Shown here in pieces: positions 45,964 through 54,751 of a stretch of DNA of 64,000 nt (within the stretch, counting starts at the first letter, position 1; the number at the start of each line of letters is the position of its first letter). The translations under genes were made by a program, and so were the position numbers. The notes below the pieces were generated by a model, which was not told the origin of the DNA, ran no database searches, and worked only from the letters and a program-made list of their open reading frames with translations. The DNA comes from Zhongshania marina (GTDB lineage: Bacteria; Pseudomonadota; Gammaproteobacteria; Pseudomonadales; Spongiibacteraceae): assembly GCF_002915595.1 (NCBI RefSeq), contig NZ_PQGG01000002.1, forward strand, positions 62,001 to 126,000, read 5' to 3'.

Positions 45964-48309
45964 ATGACTAACAAATATACATTTCATCATCTCCATATGA
46001 GAAATAATACCGTCGCAAGATTGCTTCCTGCAGCTATGCTCGCCATTTTCTGTCAAACATCTGCAAACGCCCAAGAAAAAGCGCCAGCAGAACGGCAAAG
46101 TCGCAACCGGATGCTAGAAGAGGTGGTGGTCACGGCCACCAAACGGGCAGAAAATTTACAGGATGTGCCGATTTCAGTAGCCGCGTTTAGCGGCGATATG
46201 CTGGCAGCAATGGGGGTTGACGACCCAACCGACCTGCAAGCCATCACCCCAGGTCTAACCTACAATTCCGCCACCGGCTTCTCTATAGTATATTTACGTG
46301 GTGTCGGCACCGACGCATTTCTTATGGCAGACCCCAGTGTCGCCACCTACATCGACGGCGTTTACTATCCCTTTTCTAGTGGTCTTGCGCAGTCATTCGG
46401 ACGCGTAGAGCGAATCGAAGTCCTAAAAGGACCCCAAGGTACGCTGTTTGGCCGCAACACCACCGGTGGTGCCATAAGTATCACCACAGAAAAGCCAAAT
46501 ATAGAGGAGTTTTACGGTTCGATCGAAGCCAGCTACGGCAGCTTCGACACCAAAAAAGCCAGCGGGCTTATTAACATCCCCATTACCGATCACTGGGCTA
46601 CTACCCTTGCTGTTTTTCATAATCTGTCTGACAACTACTACACTTTTGATTCAGACTCTATTCAACAAGGTATCCCTGAAGAAGTGGCCAAAGGCTACCG
46701 CCTAAAAACCATGCTGGCTTACGACAATTTCGATATTCTTCTCGCCGCAGTTCGTATTGACCAATCCGGTTTCAATACCGCTTTGGCGCCAAATACCAAC
46801 CCATCGTCCCTCACCGCATCGCTAGGTGGCGAAAAGCAAGCACGCAACCACACCGCATCCGTAGACGCGCCAATCAATTTCGATATCGACAACGAGGTTT
46901 ACTTTGCCGAGGCAAACTTCCGTCTAAACTACTTTGATAGCAAGCTAATACTTAGTAAGCAGTCCTTAAATAACCCTAAAAGCCTTACGGATTTTGACGG
47001 TACCAACGCACCAATTATAGCTTTTGGCTCACCAACATTTTCAGACGTTAAAACTGCCGAATTGCAATTTATTTCTAATGAAGACAGTTGGGGATCAAGT
47101 TGGCTTGAGTGGATAGGTGGATTCTACTACATCGATAGCGTAGCCGGCTTAGATCCGAAATTTTCACTATTTGGCGGTGAACAAGGCGACGTACTCGGCA
47201 TACCCATTAGCGACGTACTAGCCCTACTTCCCGCACCACTATCGAACCTACTCAATTCCGTACCACTTACCGGCGGAGTCAACTTAGGTCTTCACGGCTT
47301 GCTCTCAACTGAATCATCCGCCGCCTTCCTGCAAACCACATTTAAACTAACGGATTGGGCAGAGTTAACACTGGGGGGACGATATCAAGAAGAAGAGCGT
47401 ATCGTGCTGAAATCAAGTACACAAATACTCAGTGGAAATGACTCAGAAACAACTTTGTTTGACTGGGCCAATGACGGTGTTGGAGACACATCGGTGGAGT
47501 CCACCAACTTCTCGCCCAAGGTCGCTTTGAACTTCTATCCCAGCGATGCACTCATGATCTATTTGAGCTGGCAAGAGGGCTACAAAAGCGGAACATTCAA
47601 CACTATTAATGTCACCGACGACATCGACTATGCAGAACCAGAAGATGTTGTAGCCTACGAGCTAGGCGCGAAGTATTCCAACAGCAATGGATTTACTCTT
47701 AACGGTGCCATATTCCAAACTGAAATTGAGAATATCCAAGTACAATTTTCATCGTTACTAAACGGTGGCGCAGTCACCTTTGAAAATGCCGGCGCAGCCC
47801 GCATTCGCGGCATTGATTTTGATTCAAAGATATTGGTTTTCCCCAGCTTAGTAGACGACTTGGTTTTCTCTCTAAGCGGCGCCTATCTAGACGCTATTTA
47901 TACCGACTATAAAAATGGCTCCGGATTCGATGAAGAAACTGGCATATTCGTCGGTGGACAAGACTTTACCGGAAATCGCATGGTGCGCACTCCCGAATAC
48001 ACCGCCACGATGGCAATAAGCAAAACATTTATGTTCAAACCGGGGCCACTTGAAGTGACAGTTGATGGCTATTACAACTCTGGCTATCCCTATCAGGCGC
48101 AAAATACCTTATTTTTTGAAGAGGAATACTACTTAATTAATGCCCGCGCCAGCTTCTTGATTGAAGAATGGGATCTACGGATAACCGCCTCAGGAAAGAA
48201 CCTTAATGACGCCGTCTACGCCTATTCGCAATTTCCCAATGATTTTGGTCGCCTAGAGGCACTGGCACCACCGACTAACTACAGCCTTGCGCTGCAATGG
48301 AATTTCTAA
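45964..48309 (+). CDS. TonB-dependent receptor of the catabolic region
   Basis: 781 residues. Signal peptide ending NANAQ-like SANAQ (about residue 36), then LEEVVVTATKRAENLQDVPISVAAFSGDML, plug blocks YLRGVGTDAF, YIDGVYYP, IEVLKGPQGTLFGRNTTGGAISITTEKP, and a barrel ending SLALQWNF with terminal Phe. Same receptor class as the one at 13.8-16.3 kb, which is often found with pathways for hydrophobic compounds. AAGGTG lies before the ATG; an ATG at 45997 gives a shorter signal peptide and is also possible. It is inside the plus-strand catabolic run, so it should import the substrate of that pathway. Confidence 0.9.
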   Translation: MTNKYTFHHLHMRNNTVARLLPAAMLAIFCQTSANAQEKAPAERQSRNRMLEEVVVTATKRAENLQDVPISVAAFSGDMLAAMGVDDPTDLQAITPGLTYNSATGFSIVYLRGVGTDAFLMADPSVATYIDGVYYPFSSGLAQSFGRVERIEVLKGPQGTLFGRNTTGGAISITTEKPNIEEFYGSIEASYGSFDTKKASGLINIPITDHWATTLAVFHNLSDNYYTFDSDSIQQGIPEEVAKGYRLKTMLAYDNFDILLAAVRIDQSGFNTALAPNTNPSSLTASLGGEKQARNHTASVDAPINFDIDNEVYFAEANFRLNYFDSKLILSKQSLNNPKSLTDFDGTNAPIIAFGSPTFSDVKTAELQFISNEDSWGSSWLEWIGGFYYIDSVAGLDPKFSLFGGEQGDVLGIPISDVLALLPAPLSNLLNSVPLTGGVNLGLHGLLSTESSAAFLQTTFKLTDWAELTLGGRYQEEERIVLKSSTQILSGNDSETTLFDWANDGVGDTSVESTNFSPKVALNFYPSDALMIYLSWQEGYKSGTFNTINVTDDIDYAEPEDVVAYELGAKYSNSNGFTLNGAIFQTEIENIQVQFSSLLNGGAVTFENAGAARIRGIDFDSKILVFPSLVDDLVFSLSGAYLDAIYTDYKNGSGFDEETGIFVGGQDFTGNRMVRTPEYTATMAISKTFMFKPGPLEVTVDGYYNSGYPYQAQNTLFFEEEYYLINARASFLIEEWDLRITASGKNLNDAVYAYSQFPNDFGRLEALAPPTNYSLALQWNF

Positions 48310-48325
48310 TTGAGTAGATAACTCG

Positions 48326-48355
48326 TTGGCAAACGTGACTACGTCCGTTTGCCAA
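48326..48355. repeat. Intercistronic 10-bp perfect inverted repeat
   Basis: TTGGCAAACG and CGTTTGCCAA with a 10-base loop, between the TonB receptor and the membrane protein gene. No U-tract; possible transcript-stabilising hairpin that sets off the receptor message. Confidence 0.5.
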
Positions 48356-48372
48356 AATAAGGATAAAAATAA

Positions 48373-49077
48373 ATGTCTACCAGCCATTTTGAACTCTTTT
48401 GGATTACTGCGGCGCTACTCTTACTTAGCTACAGCATTTACGATTCACACCGCAGCGCTAAACTAAGTCGCCACTTATTATTTTTTATCTGTGGCGGCAG
48501 CTTATTTTGGCAAGAATTTTACGCCGATTGGGGGGCATTTTTAATCTGGAATAGTGACTTCCACATGATGCCCTGGGGGAAAACCCTGTGGACTATCGAA
48601 AACAAACCCTGGTTCAACATTGCTGCCTACCCAGTCTTTATGTGGGCGGCGTTCACCTGTATTTCAGCATTTCTGAGCAGAGTAAAATGCGCTGATCGCC
48701 CCCTGCAATTACTTATTGTTTGCGCAATGGTCGCCGGGCCAACGCTATATGGTTTCAATGTCGTTACCGAGTACCTCGCCGTCGCTAAGGCTGGACTTTG
48801 GACTTACACCGACACCATCGGTCCAGCGCTGCGTACCGAAGCCGGTACTATGCCGCTACTTTACCCCGGTATTCCCTTTGCCATGTTTGCAGTTTTACTG
48901 GCTTTTTTACAGCACTACCGCAACGCCAAAGGTCAACTCCATATTGAGGAAGTTTTCAGCAAAAAGAATCTAAATGACCGGCCAATAGCAAAAGTATTTT
49001 GCTGGATTCTAGTATGGAATAGCTGCTACTGGCTTGCCCTATGCACACCACTTATTTTGATTAGGAATTTCTCGTAA
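48373..49077 (+). CDS. Integral membrane protein of unknown function (AveC/spirocyclase-like?)
   Basis: 234 residues with six or so hydrophobic segments (near 8-25, 34-50, 78-100, 108-130, 152-180, 205-228). Between them lie Trp- and acid-rich motifs FWQEFYADWGAFLIWNSDFHMMPWG and AGLWTYTDTIGPALRTEAGTMPLLYPGIPFA. This pattern recalls the AveC/spirocyclase-like membrane proteins of actinobacteria, but the likeness is weak and I do not claim the function. AAGGA precedes the ATG. It is the last gene of the plus-strand catabolic run, 63 bp after the TonB receptor, so a role with the same lipophilic substrate is likely. Confidence 0.75.
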   Translation: MSTSHFELFWITAALLLLSYSIYDSHRSAKLSRHLLFFICGGSLFWQEFYADWGAFLIWNSDFHMMPWGKTLWTIENKPWFNIAAYPVFMWAAFTCISAFLSRVKCADRPLQLLIVCAMVAGPTLYGFNVVTEYLAVAKAGLWTYTDTIGPALRTEAGTMPLLYPGIPFAMFAVLLAFLQHYRNAKGQLHIEEVFSKKNLNDRPIAKVFCWILVWNSCYWLALCTPLILIRNFS

Positions 49078-49120
49078 ATTGTTAAGAATCGATTTTATGT
49101 AAAGCATATCTAATTAAGCA

Positions 49121-49151
49121 AAACAGGTAGCGGCCGTATTCGGCCGCTACC
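49121..49151 (-). terminator. Probable terminator after the aldehyde dehydrogenase
   Basis: GGTAGCGGCCG, loop TATT, CGGCCGCTACC (49126-49151), a perfect 11-bp GC-rich stem between convergent genes. On the minus strand it is followed by TGTTTTGC, a modest U-tract. Confidence 0.7.
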
Positions 49152-49168
49152 CCTTCCAGTTACCATAT

Positions 49169-50773
49169 TTAACTGTCTTTACTTTTCGACCGGCGCAAGC
49201 GCATTAGGTCTTTTAAACCGCTAAATTTATCTCCCGCTTTTCTGCTATAGACAGTGCGAATAGCCGCACTAGCGGTTTCATAACTATTGGGGTTATTGGG
49301 TAGCATACTAAATGCAAACGGAAGCCGAATCCGTTCATCTAATACTGCCTTAGCGTGACACAGCGAGCGCAATCCATCCCGCCCACCGATGCGACCAAAG
49401 CCGGACTGCTTTACTCCGCCAAAAGGTAAGTCACCAACGAAATAGGTCATTCCACCCAATTCATTTATAGAGCACATACCCGATTCTACGCGACGTGCAA
49501 TCGAATTAGCCCGCGCCTTGCTACCGGAAAACACACTGTTTGAAAGTCCAAAAGGCGTGCTATTGGCAATTTCCACTGCTTCATCATCGCTATGAAAACG
49601 ACATAACACCAAGACTGGCCCGAAGGTTTCTTCCTGCATTATTGGCATTGAGGGATCGACATCGGCAAGAATCGTTGGCGCATAATACTCACCCTGCTCG
49701 GTCAAAACACGCTTACCGCCAGTAACCAATCGCGCGCCTGCAGCTATCGAATCATTCACCAATTTTTCAACGAGCGCTAACTGAATAGGTGTATTCATAG
49801 CCCCCATATCCGGCCGAGCACCACCGAGCGGATTACTCTGCTGAAACGCGTTTACGGTCTCAGTCGCCAAGGATTCAAATTGTTTATAAATTTTGTCGTG
49901 AACCAATATACGCTCAGAAGCGATACAGTTTTGACCGCTGTTAAGAAAGGTTCCGGTAATAGCCGCATATAGCGCCTGATCGATATTGGCATCCTCACAG
50001 ACAATAAACGCGTCCTTGCCACCAAGTTCCATCGTTACTGGAATTATGCGCTCCGCACTCGCCTCTATGACTCGGCGCCCATTACCACACGAACCGATAT
50101 AAATAATGCCATCGACCGAGCGCACCAAGGCGTTGCCGGTTGCACCAAAACCTTGGACAATCTGAATAAGATCAATCGGCGCACCTGCCGCCTTCAAGGC
50201 ATCGTGAAAAATCTTTACAAATTGCTGGCTAGACCAAGCCACCCACTCGCTTGGTTTCAACACGACAGCATTACCAGCGAACAATGCGGGAACCACGGGC
50301 ATCATCATATTCTGAAAGGGATAATTCCACGGAATGATTCCGCCGATAACGCCTCTGGGATGGTATTCAATGCGGGCATTTTTATGCAGCATAAATCCAG
50401 ATGAGACTTTCTCGTCACGAAGATAGCGCTCGCCATTTTTGACAGTCCAGCGAATTTTTTCACAGGCGGGTAGCACTTCACCCAGCAAGGCATTTTCACG
50501 AGTCTTGCCAGCATCCCTAGCCACCATCTCACAAATTTCATCGCTGTGTTCAAGAATATAATCTAGGATATTTTCAAGAACTTTGCGCCGCTGAGCAAAA
50601 CTAGAGTGCTTCCATTCACTCTGCGCCTTGCGCGCCCGTGCTACAACCTCTTTAACATCATTCTCAGAATCTACTCGGACTTGACCTAGAACGGCACGCG
50701 TTGCTGGTTCAAAACAATCGATAACATCACTATTCGGATTTGGCCCAGTAATAGCGCTTAATTGAACTTCCAT
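49169..50773 (-). CDS. NAD(P)-dependent aldehyde dehydrogenase
   Basis: 534 residues. Asn150 in GIIPWNYPF, general base Glu249 in MELGGKDAF, catalytic Cys283 in NSGQNCIASER, and PFGGVKQSGFGRIGGRDGLRSLCHAKAV near the end. A C-terminal extension of about 50 residues rich in Lys and Arg (RKAGDKFSGLKDLMRLRRSKSKDS), with a hydrophobic stretch RLPFAFSMLP before it, could bind it to the membrane, as in fatty aldehyde dehydrogenases. It likely oxidises the aldehyde made by the GMC enzyme. Its promoter carries copy 4 of the shared dyad, and it is transcribed alone. Confidence 0.9.
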   Translation of the reverse strand: MEVQLSAITGPNPNSDVIDCFEPATRAVLGQVRVDSENDVKEVVARARKAQSEWKHSSFAQRRKVLENILDYILEHSDEICEMVARDAGKTRENALLGEVLPACEKIRWTVKNGERYLRDEKVSSGFMLHKNARIEYHPRGVIGGIIPWNYPFQNMMMPVVPALFAGNAVVLKPSEWVAWSSQQFVKIFHDALKAAGAPIDLIQIVQGFGATGNALVRSVDGIIYIGSCGNGRRVIEASAERIIPVTMELGGKDAFIVCEDANIDQALYAAITGTFLNSGQNCIASERILVHDKIYKQFESLATETVNAFQQSNPLGGARPDMGAMNTPIQLALVEKLVNDSIAAGARLVTGGKRVLTEQGEYYAPTILADVDPSMPIMQEETFGPVLVLCRFHSDDEAVEIANSTPFGLSNSVFSGSKARANSIARRVESGMCSINELGGMTYFVGDLPFGGVKQSGFGRIGGRDGLRSLCHAKAVLDERIRLPFAFSMLPNNPNSYETASAAIRTVYSRKAGDKFSGLKDLMRLRRSKSKDS

Positions 50774-50852
50774 ATTATTTCTCTTTAAATTTGAATGCCT
50801 TATTTACAAACCGGACTGCCTACTAAGCCTCAATCTTTATTACCTAAAATAT

Positions 50853-50871
50853 AACTGATTAACCGTCATTT
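50853..50871 (-). promoter_or_regulatory. Shared dyad operator, copy 4
   Basis: AACTGATTAACCGTCATTT on the plus strand, 80 bp before the aldehyde dehydrogenase start. Exact match to AACTGA-N6-GTCA, with the ATTT extension of copies 3 and 5. Confidence 0.6.
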
Positions 50872-51102
50872 CTCAATCAATTACACAGTGATTTATAGAT
50901 TAGAATAGGCTCGATTATCATCGTATACTCGTTGTATTTTCTTCATATAAAAACATGAAATCAGCAAACTCACCCCACAACAAGAAGAAAACATTTCTAA
51001 CTTCACTTATTATATTAATAACGAATAAAAATCATTTTATATATATTCAAACATTCCGACATGCCGCGCTACAATTCTATAATCCGCCAATACAGCTCAA
51101 GA

Positions 51103-51118
51103 TAACTGAATTCAGTTA
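51103..51118. repeat. 16-bp perfect palindrome containing AACTGA half-sites
   Basis: TAACTGAATTCAGTTA. It contains the half-site AACTGA of the shared dyad twice, head to head without spacer, in front of the small secreted-protein gene. May be a variant site or chance. Confidence 0.35.
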
Positions 51119-51271
51119 AACTCAAATAACTTCCCAGCGCGCGCTACATCACAATTTACAAACAAGGCATTCTGGGCTTATTGATACATAATACAAAAAC
51201 TGATAGTTTATTATTTATAAGTAGTTGACACCTACTCTAATAACATCTCAACTAATAATGGATAAAATAAT

Positions 51272-51682
51272 ATGAGCATTAAAAAGTTCGGCCTTGTCAG
51301 CACTACCCTGCTCGCTATTTCTATAAGCTCACATGCTCAGGTTCCTGTAATTGGCAACCTTCTGGCTGGCTTCGAAAATGGCACCCTATCTCTTGATTCG
51401 TTAGTACTTAATACCTTTCCAGTTCAATTCCTTAGCAACTCACCGCTCAGCTCTCTAAGCGCGCTTACAAGTTTGGGTAGCTCAGTATTGACCAACCCAC
51501 AAACCTTATTAAACTTAGGCACCACAACTGGACTTCCTATACTTCAGGACCTTATCCCTCCGGTTGACATCCTCACCACAGATCCCACGGCGCTGCCAAA
51601 CTATTTGTTAAGCGGCGGCACAATATTAGCGCCGGCTTTAGGCGCAACCTTACCCATTCCCGTACTTGTTATTCCGTTATAA
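51272..51682 (+). CDS. Small secreted protein of unknown function
   Basis: 136 residues, not recognised. A clear signal peptide (MSIKKFGLVSTTLLAISISSHAQ, cleavage about residue 23) is followed by a Leu-, Pro-, Thr- and Ser-rich mature part without charged residues over long stretches (LGTTTGLPILQDLIPPVDILTTDPTALPNYLLSGGTILAPALGATLPIPVLVIPL). It looks like a hydrophobic exported protein, possibly cell-surface or lipid-associated. It stands alone between the AT-rich region and the wax-ester synthase, with which it converges. Confidence 0.7.
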   Translation: MSIKKFGLVSTTLLAISISSHAQVPVIGNLLAGFENGTLSLDSLVLNTFPVQFLSNSPLSSLSALTSLGSSVLTNPQTLLNLGTTTGLPILQDLIPPVDILTTDPTALPNYLLSGGTILAPALGATLPIPVLVIPL

Positions 51683-51689
51683 ATTCATC

Positions 51690-51723
51690 TGTGGGTAGTT
51701 TGCTACATAGCAAGCCACCCACA
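51690..51723. terminator. Candidate hairpin terminator between convergent genes
   Basis: A 16-bp stem (TGTGGGTAGTTTGCTA / TAGCAAGCCACCCACA, one mismatch and one wobble) with a 2-base loop, 7 bp past the small secreted-protein gene and 16 bp past the wax-ester synthase stop. No strong U-tract. Confidence 0.55.
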
Positions 51724-51738
51724 AATTTAAGACAACTC

Positions 51739-53139
51739 TTACATGGACACCGCGTCCAACAACTCCTGATAGGACTCTCGAATACATTCAGAGTAAAACG
51801 CCGGATCCGGCATAATTTTCCGACACGCAGTAACATTAACGGCCATCTCGCCGCAATAACTGCTGATGACATGAGTTAAGGATATATTCAGTAAAATCGG
51901 CCCACCGCCAAACATTTTCACCGCTTTTGCACCGGTAAAATACAAGGGAACTTGCGCACCTGGAACATTGGTAACAATGGTATTACACAGTAAATCGCGC
52001 CCCATTTTTTGAGATACCGACAACGCCGTTTTCGCCATATACGCCAGAATTTGCCCTGGCATCACCGTCGACAAACTGGCCAACTCTTTGGCACCAACTG
52101 CATTCAAATAGGCCTTGTTATCAAACATCGCGCTACAAATTGCCTGAAGCCGCTGTTGCGGGTTCTCAAGCTCAGTAAATAATTTTGTCGTCTGCGCGCT
52201 TATTTCATTCCCACCAGCGCTGCCAGCACTGCGAGTAGATACCGGCACACCGGCAACCAAGGAGCCATCGGGCAATTCATTTTTTGCAAGTAAATAGCGC
52301 CGCAGTCCTCCAGAAACAATAGCCAACGCGACGTCATTGACCGTGGCACCTTCAACCAGAGACCGAATTTTTTTAATATCACTCAATGGAAAAAAGCAGG
52401 CATCAAACACCCTATAAGGTGATGGCGTTTGATTAAAGCGCGTGTGCGGCACCCGCAGCCCCGAACTACTGCGCTTTTCGATCGACTTGCCGGCACGCAG
52501 CGCGGGAAAAATTTTGCGCAACACCTCAAAAGTATGTGTTGGGCGAGTAAGCATTTTCTTGCCCGCACGATAAAGCAATGAATATTGACCTGGCGCAGAC
52601 TCAGCCTGCCATGGCGGCGCAAGCCGACCACCTGTCGATTCTGGGCTTAAATCTTGCAATACCGACAATAATTCAGCACCAGAAACACCATCCATACAGG
52701 CGTGGTGAATTTTGTAAAGTACAGCAAAGGAACCTGGCGGAAGGCCTTCGATGTTATCCAAACCTTCAATAACAATTATTTCCCACGGCGGGCGGCTCAG
52801 ATCTACTCGCTGGGCGATCAAGCGTGAGATTAATATACAGAACTGGCGCCAATCTCCCGGCTTGGGTAATGCGATGTGACGCACGTGAAACTCTAAATCG
52901 AAATGCTCATCATCGACCCAATATGGATCATCCAAACTCAACGGCGGAAATATTAGTTTGCGACGAAAACTCGGCGCCAAATGCAGTCGCGACTCTATAT
53001 TGTCGAGAATAGCTTTAAATCGAACTACGCCGGTTTCCGTCGAGGAAGGCTCATAAATAATCAATGGGTTTAGTTGATTTGGCGCATTAGGCGATTCGAT
53101 ATATAACATCAAAGCGTCAATAGGGCTTAACTGCTGCAT
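51739..53139 (-). CDS. Wax ester synthase/acyl-CoA:diacylglycerol acyltransferase
   Basis: 466 residues, the usual size for bacterial WS/DGAT. The active-site motif HHACMDG (His145-His146...Asp150) is intact, preceded by PPWEIIVIEGLD; the start MQQLSPIDALMLYIESPNAPNQL and the downstream NDVALAIVSGGLRRYLLAKNELPDGSLVAGVPVS and NTIVTNVPGAQVPLYFTGAK are typical. It makes wax esters or triacylglycerol for storage from acyl-CoA. I start at 53139, after GAGGGAG; the longer frame to 53178 adds 13 residues unlike the family. It is last in a minus-strand operon starting with a thiolase, 52 bp after the EmrB-like gene. Confidence 0.93.
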   Translation of the reverse strand: MQQLSPIDALMLYIESPNAPNQLNPLIIYEPSSTETGVVRFKAILDNIESRLHLAPSFRRKLIFPPLSLDDPYWVDDEHFDLEFHVRHIALPKPGDWRQFCILISRLIAQRVDLSRPPWEIIVIEGLDNIEGLPPGSFAVLYKIHHACMDGVSGAELLSVLQDLSPESTGGRLAPPWQAESAPGQYSLLYRAGKKMLTRPTHTFEVLRKIFPALRAGKSIEKRSSSGLRVPHTRFNQTPSPYRVFDACFFPLSDIKKIRSLVEGATVNDVALAIVSGGLRRYLLAKNELPDGSLVAGVPVSTRSAGSAGGNEISAQTTKLFTELENPQQRLQAICSAMFDNKAYLNAVGAKELASLSTVMPGQILAYMAKTALSVSQKMGRDLLCNTIVTNVPGAQVPLYFTGAKAVKMFGGGPILLNISLTHVISSYCGEMAVNVTACRKIMPDPAFYSECIRESYQELLDAVSM

Positions 53140-53191
53140 AGAAACTCCCTCATACAATATTTGAACGATAAGGCCCAACGTTGAATCGCGT

Positions 53192-54751
53192 TTAGTGCAC
53201 CATTACAGCATTACCTTCATTTACAAATTCGGGCTCTTTAAATAATAGACACAGCGGAGTGATAATAAAAAAGCCAAGTGCCCCCAACCAACAAACATCG
53301 CCATGGGCAATCCCCCCAGACTGGATTTTTACCATTCCAGACAGCACTTCACTTGACACGCACGACATACAGAATTCAGCAATCTGTGTAGCGCTTGCAC
53401 CTAGGTTTTCAAGACTTTGGTTATTCAGCCGATCCGCCAAGAAGAAATTATGCATATCACTGCGATGGGTCCACACGGTGGCCGTAATCGCAGCGCCGGC
53501 GCTTATCCCAAAAACACGAAAAAAGCCCGACACACTGGTTCCCGATGTTAGCTGGTCTGGCCTTACCGATTTGGTAACCACATCAAACAGCAATAAATAA
53601 AATAAGGTATTTACCACTCCAAATACAGCACGTGGCCAAAACTGCTGATCAAAAGAAGCCGTATAAGGAATGCTCCCAATCCAAACTAACACCACCCCAT
53701 TAAGCAATGAAAATATTGCCATGGAGCTTCGAAGGGGCATTCGATGTAAAAATGCCCCCAGCACCAACGCAGCCAGTCCACCACCTATTCCGTATCCTGC
53801 GGAAGCCAAACCCGCTTGAGTCGCACTGTAAGAAGCTACCTGTTGTAGCCACAGTGGCGTCAGAATTACCACCACACAGGTAATTACAGTGCCAATGAAA
53901 ACCATCGCAACGGCTAAGCTGTAATTTCTTTCTTTAAATAGCGAAAAATCGATAATTCGATGTCGCTCAAAGCGCTCCCAAAGTAAAAAACAAACAGCGG
54001 CAACAACACCGCCCATAGCCAAATTTCGAATAAGTGCAGACTGAAACCAATCATGTTGCTGACCGTGATCCAGCATGAACTGCAGACAAGCAATACCCAC
54101 AGCTAAGAACAGTAAACCAACATAGTCCACCGGCACTTTTAAAACCCGAGATTCTCGGTCCTTTAATGCGAACCAGCTCGTACCAATTGAAATTAATCCT
54201 AGCGGGACATTAATAAAAAATATCCAACGCCATGAAAAATTATCGCTAATCCACCCTCCTAAGATGGGCCCAATAACCGGCGCGCCTAATACCGTCATTG
54301 ACCAAACACCAAGGGCAATACCGCGAAGTCGTTCAGGGCAATTACTCAATAATAAGGACTGCGATAAGCCGAGCAAAGGCCCAGACACCAAGCCCTGCAA
54401 GAATCGAAATACGACCAACCCCATTAGCGAACCAGCAAAGCCACACAGTGCCGACATCGCCGTAAAAAGCATGGTGGAGACAAGAAACACCCGCACCTCG
54501 CCAAAGCGACGAGTCAGCCAGCCAGTTAGCGGTTGCACAACGGCCGAACCCAATGCGTAAGCACTAATAACTAATAAACCTTCGTTAATACTAACGCCTA
54601 AACTACCCGACACCGCCGGCACCGAGGTATTCACTATCGTGATATCTAGTACCTCCATAAACACGGCCAGCGTCACACCGATGCTCATTAGTAGTAAGGG
54701 CATACCCTCTAAGGGCGGGTAAGTAGGCTCTTCAGTCATTGGCGAGCTCAC
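53192..54751 (-). CDS. MFS multidrug efflux transporter, DHA2/EmrB type
   Basis: 519 residues with about 14 membrane segments. DHA2 hallmarks: VFMEVLDITIVNTSVPAVSGSLGVS in the first helix, PLTGWLTRRFGEVRVFL (loop 2-3), and GVWSMTVLGAPVIGPILGGWISDNFSWRWIFFINVPLG (antiporter motif C). Drives proton-coupled export through an EmrA-type adaptor, whose gene overlaps its start by four bases. Inside an acyl-CoA catabolic operon it probably exports a toxic hydrophobic substrate or intermediate (inference). No TolC gene is present here. Confidence 0.92.
   Translation of the reverse strand: MSSPMTEEPTYPPLEGMPLLLMSIGVTLAVFMEVLDITIVNTSVPAVSGSLGVSINEGLLVISAYALGSAVVQPLTGWLTRRFGEVRVFLVSTMLFTAMSALCGFAGSLMGLVVFRFLQGLVSGPLLGLSQSLLLSNCPERLRGIALGVWSMTVLGAPVIGPILGGWISDNFSWRWIFFINVPLGLISIGTSWFALKDRESRVLKVPVDYVGLLFLAVGIACLQFMLDHGQQHDWFQSALIRNLAMGGVVAAVCFLLWERFERHRIIDFSLFKERNYSLAVAMVFIGTVITCVVVILTPLWLQQVASYSATQAGLASAGYGIGGGLAALVLGAFLHRMPLRSSMAIFSLLNGVVLVWIGSIPYTASFDQQFWPRAVFGVVNTLFYLLLFDVVTKSVRPDQLTSGTSVSGFFRVFGISAGAAITATVWTHRSDMHNFFLADRLNNQSLENLGASATQIAEFCMSCVSSEVLSGMVKIQSGGIAHGDVCWLGALGFFIITPLCLLFKEPEFVNEGNAVMVH

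Larger units (their letters stand above)
50774..51271. other. AT-rich intergenic region
   Basis: 498 bp, clearly more AT-rich than its flanks. It holds copy 4 of the shared dyad (50853-50871), a 16-bp perfect palindrome (51103-51118) and the leader of the small secreted-protein gene. No convincing ORF. Confidence 0.65.
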
